Source: Lachnoclostridium sp. UBA3775 (GTDB taxonomy: Bacteria > Bacillota > Clostridia > Lachnospirales > Lachnospiraceae). From it: 5,488 nt of DNA. Below, piece by piece: positions 1-5,488 of the stretch. A model generated the notes under the pieces. It ran no database searches and had not been told where the DNA came from. It saw only the letters and a program-made list of their open reading frames with translations. The translations under genes were made by a program, and so were the position numbers. The stretch is from assembly GCA_002369525.1 (NCBI GenBank), contig DFFN01000119.1, forward strand, positions 1 to 5,488, read 5' to 3'. The stretch's first letter is position 1. Each line of letters begins with the position of its first letter.

Positions 1-145
1 CGTTATATTCTCCGCCGCCTTCCCATGCTCTGAATTCCCTTGCGGTGCGGATGCGTCCCTCGCCGGGATCCAGACGGAGCATTATCTCTCCGAGTGAAAC
101 GGCGTCAAAGCTGCATTCTTTTGCATCCCTCAGTTGTAAATCCAT
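1..145 (-). CDS. kdgK: PfkB-family sugar kinase, probably 2-keto-3-deoxygluconate kinase (N-terminal 48 codons only)
   Basis: The gene starts with ATG at 145 and runs off the left edge, so only 48 residues and one extra base are visible. They contain the N-terminal strand of ribokinase/PfkB kinases (V16-SLGEIMLRLDP) and, at residues 41-48, WEGGGEYN. The latter corresponds to the substrate-contacting GG(A/G)xxN turn of this fold. In this family the protein is a soluble cytoplasmic kinase that phosphorylates a sugar or sugar acid with ATP. The form of the N-terminus resembles clostridial proteins annotated as 2-dehydro-3-deoxygluconokinase, which make KDPG for cleavage to pyruvate and glyceraldehyde 3-phosphate. 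The ATP-binding and catalytic-base motifs (GxGD) lie outside the window, so the substrate is inferred. The start is fixed by AGGAGG seven bases upstream. The gene has its own strong promoter with a LacI/CcpA-type operator, which fits a sugar-regulated catabolic kinase. Confidence 0.8.
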   Translation of the reverse strand, partial: MDLQLRDAKECSFDAVSLGEIMLRLDPGEGRIRTAREFRAWEGGGEYN

Positions 146-152
146 GATCTAT

Positions 153-158
153 CCTCCT
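153..158 (-). promoter_or_regulatory. Ribosome binding site of the sugar kinase gene
   Basis: A perfect AGGAGG sits seven bases before the ATG at 145. It fixes the start codon, and no competing in-frame start is seen upstream. Confidence 0.85.
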
Positions 159-226
159 CGTATTTCTGTTTTTTATTGTTTTATTTCCGGACGGCCGCAG
201 TCGTCATTTTTTGTTACTTTTTCACA

Positions 227-244
227 AATGTAAACGCTTACATT
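227..244 (-). promoter_or_regulatory. LacI-family/CcpA (cre-type) operator
   Basis: The + strand reads AATGTAAACGCTTACATT, an 18-bp dyad centred on CG with a single mismatched pair (234/237). The inner 16 bases match the classical cre consensus WTGNNARCGNWWWCAW on both strands. Symmetric TGTAA-N-CG-N-TTACA sites are also bound by pathway-specific LacI-family repressors, so sequence alone does not tell CcpA from a local sugar-acid repressor. It lies just downstream of the -10 box, at about +2 to +20 of the expected transcript, where a bound protein should block initiation or early elongation. It is therefore most likely a repressor site controlling the sugar kinase gene. Confidence 0.85.
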
Positions 245-252
245 CCGATTTT

Positions 253-280
253 ATTATAATACTTTGAGAGTATTTGTCAA
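253..280 (-). promoter_or_regulatory. Strong sigma-A promoter of the sugar kinase gene
   Basis: Reading the minus strand, a perfect -35 hexamer TTGACA (280-275) is followed by a 16-base spacer and a perfect -10 hexamer TATAAT (258-253). Upstream of the -35, positions 281-304 are almost pure A/T with an A-run on the minus strand, which resembles an UP element. Transcription should start near 246, giving a leader of about 100 bases before the kinase ATG. The leader shows no obvious riboswitch or attenuator. Such a consensus promoter would be highly active when not repressed, consistent with the operator directly downstream. Confidence 0.85.
258..274. repeat. Short inverted repeat filling the promoter spacer
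   Basis: On the minus strand AATACT and AGTATT, separated by CTCAA, form a 6-bp dyad between the -35 and -10 hexamers, overlapping the first base of the -10. It could be a second regulator site on the sugar kinase promoter or a chance A/T-rich dyad; the sequence does not identify a binding protein. Confidence 0.4.
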
Positions 281-324
281 GTGTAAATTAAATATTTTTT
301 TTCATTTCAAAAGGGTATTTTTGC

Positions 325-364
325 AAAAAAAACACAGATACCCCACAGTCGAAGCATCTGTGTT
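325..364 (-). terminator. Intrinsic terminator after the GGDEF gene
   Basis: Reading the minus strand, a 9-bp perfect stem AACACAGAT/ATCTGTGTT (364-356 and 339-331) with a 16-base loop is followed directly by a run of T's (down to 325; eight T's counting the two at the stem end). It begins about 18 bases after the GGDEF stop codon. It separates that unit from the sugar kinase promoter. The + strand also has six T's (368-373) shortly after the stem, so it may stop transcription in both directions. Confidence 0.88.
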
Positions 365-382
365 ATATTTTTTACCAAAGAA

Positions 383-1816
383 TCAATGTGAGTCCTGTAT
401 CGACAGTTCAAAGATTTTTCCTATCGTTGAAAGCGCAAGTATTTCATATTCCGACCACTTCTGGCGCTGACCTTTCTTAACAAACATGACATAGCCCTGG
501 TATTCTTCAAAGAAGCTGAAGCGGTAGAAAAGTGCAGACTCCGCATCTCTTTTCATCAGCTTGTTTTTAAGGAACTCCATATCCTCGCCGAGCAGATACA
601 AACCGTCCACGATCAAAAGGCCATCATTGTCGAACTTTGAATAAAACTTATTGTCAAGCTCCATCCAATTAAGGTCCTTGTTTTCAAGCGCGGAACCGTT
701 CTCCGTCCATTTGAAACCAACCTTGCCCTTGTCGTAAACTATCAGTATTTCCTTCAGTTTGAAAGCCTGGCCGACATTCGCAAAGGCAGAATCATTGCTG
801 CTTGTCCCTTTTTTCAGATAGTCCTCCATCATGTAATGGATTATTCCGATTTTGTCAAAGTTCTTTGCAATGATATTTTTTATGCTCTCGGTCTCGCCGT
901 TGTTGAAGTTTTCAACGAACTCGGCATGCATTTCCGGAGTATAGATGATATATCTGTTACGTCCCTTTTCCTTTGCGAGATAAAGCATTTTATCGGCTAT
1001 ATCCATTACCTTGCTGCAGGTATTGCCATGATCGGGATATGCGGCAGCGCCCATTGAACAGGTGAGCGAAATACCGTTAAGCTTGTCCTTGAACTGTTCC
1101 TCAACGCTTATCCTTATATCACGCATGAAAGGCCTTAACTCTGTCTTGCTGTGGATATCCTTTGTAACTATCATGATCTCGTCACCGCCGACACGGCCTA
1201 CAAGCCCATGCTCACCTATCACATTATTGATGATAGCTGTTACGGTATGAAGGACATTATCCCCGAACATATGCCCGAAACTGTCATTTACAACCTTGAA
1301 ATTATCCAGATCGAAAATGATGATATATGTGGTCGGGCAGTCTCTTCTCGCACAGACCTTCTGGGCATAATCATTGATCGCACGCTTGTTAAGCATATCA
1401 AGCATGGCATCCTTGTCGCTCGAACGTCTGTATTCCGGGATCACATTTCCTGCAAGCTCCTGACCGGACGGGATAAGCACACCATAGCTTTTGTCATCCT
1501 CTTCGGGATATGTTCTGAAACTGACCGTATACCTGCCCGATATCAGATCGAGAAAAGAAACACTTTCTTTTCTTTTTTCTCTCAGTGCCTTATAGAACGC
1601 TTCCAGCTGCTTGGGTGCCGCTTCGGTTCCCGAAAGCCTTAAGTTTATGTCCCATTTGTCCAGCTCGCCCTCATACATTATTTCTTTTTCGGGTGTAAAC
1701 TTAAATACAGTGATTTTGTCTGAAGCTGCTTCATAGACAAATTCAATGATTCCGGATATATTAAGAAAGCGTTTTAATTCCAAAGACTGATCTTCAGTCT
1801 TATTTTCTGCTGTCAT
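383..1816 (-). CDS. GGDEF-domain protein (probable diguanylate cyclase) with a PAS-like N-terminus and an unassigned C-terminal domain
   Basis: A 477-residue protein with no signal peptide or membrane segment, so cytoplasmic. Residues ~18-120 look like a PAS-type sensor fold (strand-rich, with EGELDKWD near 50-56). Residues ~130-293 are the GGDEF domain, which in active members makes cyclic di-GMP from two GTP. Metal- and guanine-site residues are kept: D169 in FDLDNFK, N177, D178, G185-D186. The signature reads GGDEI at 210-214, and KEKGRNR lies at 282-288. The product-inhibition I-site (RxxD five residues upstream) is absent: GEHG at 201-204 occupies its place. Residues ~294-477 match no motif I can name, but their pattern suggests a degenerate GAF-like sensor. 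No EAL or HD-GYP domain is present. A GTG at 1849 and an ATG at 1846 are in frame, but ATG at 1816 is preferred because AAGGAGG lies five bases before it. It follows the PFOR and flavoprotein genes and ends at a strong terminator. The GGDEF assignment is firm, activity is likely, and signal and output are unknown. Confidence 0.88.
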   Translation of the reverse strand: MTAENKTEDQSLELKRFLNISGIIEFVYEAASDKITVFKFTPEKEIMYEGELDKWDINLRLSGTEAAPKQLEAFYKALREKRKESVSFLDLISGRYTVSFRTYPEEDDKSYGVLIPSGQELAGNVIPEYRRSSDKDAMLDMLNKRAINDYAQKVCARRDCPTTYIIIFDLDNFKVVNDSFGHMFGDNVLHTVTAIINNVIGEHGLVGRVGGDEIMIVTKDIHSKTELRPFMRDIRISVEEQFKDKLNGISLTCSMGAAAYPDHGNTCSKVMDIADKMLYLAKEKGRNRYIIYTPEMHAEFVENFNNGETESIKNIIAKNFDKIGIIHYMMEDYLKKGTSSNDSAFANVGQAFKLKEILIVYDKGKVGFKWTENGSALENKDLNWMELDNKFYSKFDNDGLLIVDGLYLLGEDMEFLKNKLMKRDAESALFYRFSFFEEYQGYVMFVKKGQRQKWSEYEILALSTIGKIFELSIQDSH

Positions 1817-1913
1817 TTCCTCCTCCTTAGGCAGACTGATAAACATCACATCTTCCCATATATATCTTTACCATAAAACTCACCATATTGCAAGTATTTT
1901 TTGTAAAATATGC
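1817..1913 (-). other. Gap between flavoprotein and GGDEF genes; no terminator, at most a weak promoter
   Basis: This A/T-rich 97-base gap has no G/C-rich hairpin with a T-run, so transcription from the flavoprotein gene may continue into the GGDEF gene. The best promoter-like pair is TTGCAA (1893-1888) and TAAAGA (1870-1865) with a 17-base spacer. The -10 matches consensus at only three positions. A weak CATATT/AATATG dyad is present but does not resemble a terminator. Confidence 0.3.
1822..1828 (-). promoter_or_regulatory. Ribosome binding site deciding the GGDEF start
   Basis: AAGGAGG ends five bases before the ATG at 1816 (minus strand TAAGGAGGAGGAAATG). The in-frame GTG at 1849 and ATG at 1846 have only a weak GGGAAG upstream. 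An 11-residue longer protein is therefore unlikely; its extra codons would read through this ribosome binding site. Confidence 0.8.
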
Positions 1914-3278
1914 TCAAACAGAAAGCAGATATCTGTTTATCGCTTTGGTAGCACGCTTCCCTGCTCCCATGGCGCTGATAACGGTTTTGGGACCGGTCAC
2001 GGTATCTCCTCCGGCAAAAACGCCTGGTCTGCTTGTCATGCCGGTTTCGGGATCCGCCGTAAAATAGCCTTTCAGGTCTGAATCAATACCCTTCACCGAG
2101 TCATTGTCACTGCCGCTTCCTATTGCTTCGATTATAAGATCGGCCTCGACAGTAAACTCAGAGTCAGGTATTGCGACCGGCTTTCTTCTTCCGGATTCGT
2201 CAGGATCGGAAAGCTGCATTTTCACACATTTAAGCCCCGCTGCCCTGTTATCCTTTATTTCAACAGCAACCGGTGCCGTAAGATACATTACTTCAACACC
2301 CTCATCCGCTGCTTCCTTTAGTTCTTTCGGATCTGCGGGCATTTCCTTTTCGGAACGCCTGTAGATTATCATAACCTTTTCGGCACCCGGAATACGTGCA
2401 GCACATCTGCAGGCATCCATTGCGACATTTCCGCCGCCGACTACGGCGATGTTCTTGGCTTCGGGCAGTTTTTTCTCCAGGTTTATCTTTTCCAGAAAAT
2501 CCGAAGCGCTTACGACGCCGTCTGTCTCCTGTCCCGGAATGCCAAGCCTTACCGCCCTGCCTGCGCCGTTTGCGATAAATACCGCATCAAAGCCCAGGCT
2601 GTCCAAAAGATCATCCACTGAAAAATCCCTTCCGAGCGCTTTTCCTGTTTCGGCCTTAACGCCCTTTTCATAGAGACCTTCTATCTCCTTTTCGAGTATA
2701 TCTTTGGGAAGTCTGAATTCGGGTATGCCGTAGGCCAGCACTCCGCCGAGCGCCTTTTCCTTTTCGAATACCGTTACCCGGTAACCGAGGTCCAGAAGGT
2801 CTCCGGCACATGCGATTCCCGCAGGGCCGGAGCCAATCACTGCGACCTTTTTCCCATTATCCGTATTTTCTTTTTCAATGTCATTACCGGCATTTTTCCT
2901 GTGATAATCCGCCACAAAGCGTTCAAGTGCACCAATAGCAACCGGACGTCCGGTTTTTGCGCGTACGCATTTGCCTTCGCACTGAAGGTACTGAGGGCAA
3001 ACTCTTCCGCAGACTGCCGGAAGCGATGTTGTTTCCCTGAGTATCCTGTACGCCTCATCGAATTCACCCTCCGATACCTTTGCGAGGAATTCAGGAATAT
3101 TGTTATGTACCGGGCAGCCGTCGGTCTGACAGGGATGTTTCCTGCATCTGAGACATCTCATGGCTTCCCTTATCGCCATATCCTCAGTATATCCGAGTGC
3201 CGCCTCGTCAAAATTCTGTTTTCTGACAGCAGGATCCTGCATCGGCATTCTTGTGCTGTCTTTGCTCATATTTATCAT
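1914..3278 (-). CDS. gltA: GltD/NfnB-like NADPH-dependent iron-sulfur flavoprotein (annotated as glutamate synthase small subunit family)
   Basis: A complete 454-residue cytoplasmic oxidoreductase, close to the usual ~460 of stand-alone members. The N-terminal helical domain carries eight cysteines for two [4Fe-4S] clusters: C42, C45, C50, C55 and C90, C94, C100, C104. The FAD-binding motif GSGPAG is at 149-154, the NADPH-binding motif GGGNVAMDA at 281-289 (followed by YRRSEKEMPA), and the closing FAD motif GVFAGGD at 419-425. Family members transfer electrons between NAD(P)H, FAD and Fe-S clusters: GltD feeds glutamate synthase, while NfnB is the NADP-binding subunit of the bifurcating transhydrogenase NfnAB. 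No GltB or NfnA gene is in view. Because translation is coupled to PFOR (ATGA overlap; AGGAGG six bases before the ATG), I infer a role as ferredoxin:NADP+ oxidoreductase, which is unproven. The first cluster has four residues between C50 and C55, where relatives I recall have three. The family call is firm; the exact reaction is open. Confidence 0.88.
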   Translation of the reverse strand: MINMSKDSTRMPMQDPAVRKQNFDEAALGYTEDMAIREAMRCLRCRKHPCQTDGCPVHNNIPEFLAKVSEGEFDEAYRILRETTSLPAVCGRVCPQYLQCEGKCVRAKTGRPVAIGALERFVADYHRKNAGNDIEKENTDNGKKVAVIGSGPAGIACAGDLLDLGYRVTVFEKEKALGGVLAYGIPEFRLPKDILEKEIEGLYEKGVKAETGKALGRDFSVDDLLDSLGFDAVFIANGAGRAVRLGIPGQETDGVVSASDFLEKINLEKKLPEAKNIAVVGGGNVAMDACRCAARIPGAEKVMIIYRRSEKEMPADPKELKEAADEGVEVMYLTAPVAVEIKDNRAAGLKCVKMQLSDPDESGRRKPVAIPDSEFTVEADLIIEAIGSGSDNDSVKGIDSDLKGYFTADPETGMTSRPGVFAGGDTVTGPKTVISAMGAGKRATKAINRYLLSV

Positions 3279-3290
3279 AAGCTGCCTCCT
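3275..3290 (-). promoter_or_regulatory. ATGA stop/start overlap with internal ribosome binding site
   Basis: AGGAGG (3290-3285) lies within the last codons of the PFOR gene, six bases before the flavoprotein ATG at 3278. The PFOR stop TGA shares bases with that ATG (ATGA). This arrangement usually indicates translational coupling and similar output of both proteins. It also fixes the flavoprotein start against the alternative in-frame ATG three codons later. Confidence 0.88.
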
Positions 3291-5488
3291 GTTGCATTCC
3301 TGGACTTCATCACAAGTTCGTCATATCTGTCTTTTGCGGTTTTTTCCGCCTTTGTAAACAGAGCCTCCGCTTCATCGGGGAATTTGAGTTTCAGTGAATT
3401 GTAACGTACCTCTCCCATCAGGAAGTCACGGTAATTCTCTGTAGGTCTTCCGCTGTCTACCGATAAAGGATTCAGGCCTTTTTCGGCAAGCTCCGGATTA
3501 TAGCGCAGGAGGTTCCAGTAACCGGCACGCACCGCATTCCTCATTTCAAGCATCGACTTGTTCATGCCCGCCTTTACGCCGTGGTTGATGCAAGGTGCAT
3601 AGGCGATAATAAGCGAAGGTCCGTCATAGCTTTCCGCCTCCTTTAGTGCCTGTATGGTCTGGGCAGGATTTGCGCCCATTGCGATCTGGGCAACATATAC
3701 ATAACCATACTGCATTGCGATCTGGGCAAGATCCTTCTTCTTTACCTTCTTGCCCGATGCAGCAAATTTTGCCACCGCACCGATAGGGGTTGCCTTTGAG
3801 GACTGACCGCCCGTATTTGAATACACCTCGGTATCAAACACAAGCACATTAACGTTTTCGCCGGAAGCGAGCACATGGTCAAGTCCGCCGTAGCCGATAT
3901 CATAAGCCCATCCGTCACCGCCGAATATCCACATGGAAGGTTTTGTGAGGAGATCTTCATTCGCGAGCACATATGCCGCGTCAGCATTTTCTCCCGAAAT
4001 CTCCCTGCATTTATCGAGAAGCATATCGCCGGTAATCTTGGAAGCGTCTGCGTCATCCATGAATTTCAGCCAGTTTTCAGCCGAAGTTCCGAGTGTTTCT
4101 TTAAGTCTTTCAACCGCAGATTTAAGCTCTGCCCTTCTTGCCTTGATTGCCGTTGCCATGCCGTAACCGAATTCGGCATTGTCCTCAAACAGTGAATTTG
4201 CCCATGCCGGACCTTTGCCTTCCTTGTTTACGGTGTAGGGCGTCGAAGGTGCCGAGCAGCCCCAGATCATCGAACAGCCGGTAGCATTGGCAACTATCAT
4301 CCTGTCGCCGTAAAGCTGGGTAACAAGCTTTGCGTAAGGAGACTCACCGCAGCCGGGACATGCTCCCGAAAATTCAAGCAGAGGCTGAACGAACTGGCTT
4401 CCCTTGACCGTATCGGTTGTAAACGGAAGCTTTCTGTCCTCGTTATGTACCGTTGCAAAGAGCCTGTCATATTTCGCCTGCTGTTCTTCCATGAAAGCAA
4501 TGTCAGTTGCTGCCATTTCAAGCGCTTTCTTTCTCGCCGGACAGACATTCGCACATGAGCCGCAGCCAGTGCAGTCCTTTGCCGAGAAGCCGAGCACGAA
4601 ATACATATTCTTCATGCCCTTCATAGGCTGTGCCCCGGGATAATCCTTTGCCTCTTCCTCTGTCAGGACGAAAGGACGGATCGCAGCGTGAGGGCAGACA
4701 AGCGAACACATGTTACACTGCATGCAGTTGCCGGAACACCAGTGTGGAAGATCGGCCGCAATACCGCGTTTTTCATAGGCTGCGGTACCGGAAGGCAGAA
4801 CACCGTTTGCTGTTTCCAGAAAAGCAGATACGGGACAATTGTCACCGGTCAGCGTGTTTGTGGGTACCAGAATATCGTTAAGGTAGTCGGTTGTGAACTT
4901 ATCACGTCCGACAAGCTTCTCGGGAGCAGGATCGTCGGGTGCATTCTTCCAGCTTTCGGGAACATTAACTTCATGAACGCTTTCAACGCCGCCGTCAATT
5001 GCCGCACAGTTCATGTCAACGATGTTCTGGCCCTTCTTTGAATAGGTCTTTACGATTGCATCCTTCATATATGCAACTGCATCATTAATGTCAATGATCT
5101 GCGCGATCTTGAAGTATGCAGCCTGAAGCACGGAATTGGTACGTCTTGCACCAAGACCGACCTTCTTTGCAAGCTCAACCGCATTGCAGGTATAGAAACG
5201 TATATTGTTGTTTGCTATATATCTCTTTACGGTAGCGGGAAGATGTGTTTCAAGCTCCTCGTCGTTCCATACGCAGTTAAGAAGGAAGGAACCGCCGGGC
5301 TTAACGTCCTGCACCATTTCATATCTTGTCAGATACGCACTGTTATGGCAGGCAACGAAATCTGCCTGCTTTACATAATATGAAGATTTGATCGGCTTGT
5401 CACCGAAACGCAGATGCGAAATCGTCACACCGCCGGATTTTTTCGAATCGTACTGGAAATATGCCTGAACGTACTTGTCGGTATGGTC
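3275..5488 (-). CDS. nifJ: Pyruvate:ferredoxin (flavodoxin) oxidoreductase, C-terminal part (N-terminus outside window)
   Basis: An open frame enters at the right edge and gives 737 residues (numbered here from the codon at 5488) of a protein expected near 1175, so roughly 440 N-terminal residues are missing. The enzyme oxidises pyruvate with CoA to acetyl-CoA and CO2 and reduces ferredoxin in the cytoplasm. In order are the gamma-type domain (~20-180), the EKR linker (EKR at 239-241), and a two-cluster ferredoxin domain (C255/C258/C261/C265 and C306/C309/C312/C316). The thiamine diphosphate domain follows, with GGDGWAYDIG at 523-532 and SNTGGQ at 557-562. The third, proximal cluster has C377, C380, C405 and C633, with spacing close to that of the Desulfovibrio africanus enzyme. 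No frameshift or lost cysteine is seen. About 104 residues follow the last cluster cysteine, some 57 fewer than in D. africanus, so the C-terminal extension said to protect that enzyme from oxygen is probably absent. GTG at 5428 is an internal valine codon, not a start. The gene is translationally coupled to the downstream flavoprotein. Confidence 0.97.
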   Translation of the reverse strand, partial: DHTDKYVQAYFQYDSKKSGGVTISHLRFGDKPIKSSYYVKQADFVACHNSAYLTRYEMVQDVKPGGSFLLNCVWNDEELETHLPATVKRYIANNNIRFYTCNAVELAKKVGLGARRTNSVLQAAYFKIAQIIDINDAVAYMKDAIVKTYSKKGQNIVDMNCAAIDGGVESVHEVNVPESWKNAPDDPAPEKLVGRDKFTTDYLNDILVPTNTLTGDNCPVSAFLETANGVLPSGTAAYEKRGIAADLPHWCSGNCMQCNMCSLVCPHAAIRPFVLTEEEAKDYPGAQPMKGMKNMYFVLGFSAKDCTGCGSCANVCPARKKALEMAATDIAFMEEQQAKYDRLFATVHNEDRKLPFTTDTVKGSQFVQPLLEFSGACPGCGESPYAKLVTQLYGDRMIVANATGCSMIWGCSAPSTPYTVNKEGKGPAWANSLFEDNAEFGYGMATAIKARRAELKSAVERLKETLGTSAENWLKFMDDADASKITGDMLLDKCREISGENADAAYVLANEDLLTKPSMWIFGGDGWAYDIGYGGLDHVLASGENVNVLVFDTEVYSNTGGQSSKATPIGAVAKFAASGKKVKKKDLAQIAMQYGYVYVAQIAMGANPAQTIQALKEAESYDGPSLIIAYAPCINHGVKAGMNKSMLEMRNAVRAGYWNLLRYNPELAEKGLNPLSVDSGRPTENYRDFLMGEVRYNSLKLKFPDEAEALFTKAEKTAKDRYDELVMKSRNATGGSL

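Noticed and set aside
146..226. Riboswitch or attenuator in the ~100-base kinase leader
   Set aside because: The leader is A/T-rich with only short G/C palindromes (TCCGGA, CGGCCG). No stable alternative hairpins, T-run or known riboswitch core is visible.
45..470. Short + strand frames (62 and 68 residues) at the left end
   Set aside because: One is antisense to the kinase start and runs through its promoter; the other crosses the terminator and the end of the GGDEF gene. Neither has coding character.
1151..1642. 163-residue open frame on the + strand
   Set aside because: It lies opposite the GGDEF domain coding sequence, whose conserved motifs explain the region. It has no domain signature of its own.
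1817..1849. Longer GGDEF protein starting at GTG 1849 or ATG 1846
   Set aside because: The strong AAGGAGG lies inside this extension and points to ATG at 1816. The extra residues (MMFISLPKEEE) are mostly the translated ribosome binding site.
2901..3404. 167-residue open frame on the + strand
   Set aside because: It is antisense to the flavoprotein gene and the end of the PFOR gene, both firmly identified. It shows no recognisable motif and has no convincing ribosome binding site.
3875..4195. Open frames of 77-106 residues opposite the PFOR thiamine domain
   Set aside because: The minus-strand frame has intact PFOR motifs throughout, and these frames are by-products of its codon use.
5426..5428. 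GTG at 5428 as the PFOR start
   Set aside because: The frame stays open to the window edge, and the upstream residues (YVQAYFQYDSKKSGG) are typical PFOR sequence, so this is an internal valine codon.
1..5488. Mobile elements, CRISPR arrays, tRNA or rRNA genes, defence systems
   Set aside because: No repeats with regular spacing, transposase-like proteins, terminal repeats or RNA gene signatures were seen; coding genes fill almost the whole window.

Overview
The window looks like a piece of chromosome from an obligately anaerobic low-to-mid GC Clostridia bacterium, most likely in or near the Lachnospiraceae. Reasons are a homodimer-type pyruvate:ferredoxin oxidoreductase, strong AGGAGG ribosome binding sites, a consensus sigma-A promoter next to a cre/LacI-type operator, and a PAS-like/GGDEF protein of the sort common in that group. 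The genus assignment is inference; no rRNA or other marker is present.

All genes are on the minus strand, so they read from right to left. At the right edge (3275-5488) is the C-terminal ~62% of pyruvate:ferredoxin oxidoreductase (nifJ/por); its start lies outside the window. Its stop overlaps by 4 bases (ATGA) the start of a GltD/NfnB-like iron-sulfur flavoprotein (1914-3278). After a 97-base gap without an evident terminator comes a 477-residue GGDEF protein (383-1816), followed by a clear intrinsic terminator (325-364). After that terminator, a separate unit begins: a strong promoter (253-280) with an 18-bp LacI/CcpA-type operator just downstream of the expected transcription start (227-244), driving a PfkB-family sugar kinase, probably 2-keto-3-deoxygluconate kinase, of which only the first 48 codons are in the window (1-145).

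The first unit makes metabolic sense: PFOR oxidises pyruvate to acetyl-CoA and CO2 and reduces ferredoxin, and the coupled flavoprotein could move electrons between ferredoxin and NADP(H). No large glutamate synthase subunit (GltB) and no NfnA partner is seen in the window, so 'glutamate synthase' is a family label here rather than a proven function. The GGDEF protein may be co-transcribed or may have its own weak promoter.

No mobile element, CRISPR array, tRNA, rRNA or broken gene was found. This is mostly ordinary central metabolism; the most interesting points are the PFOR-flavoprotein coupling and the well-defined sugar kinase promoter.
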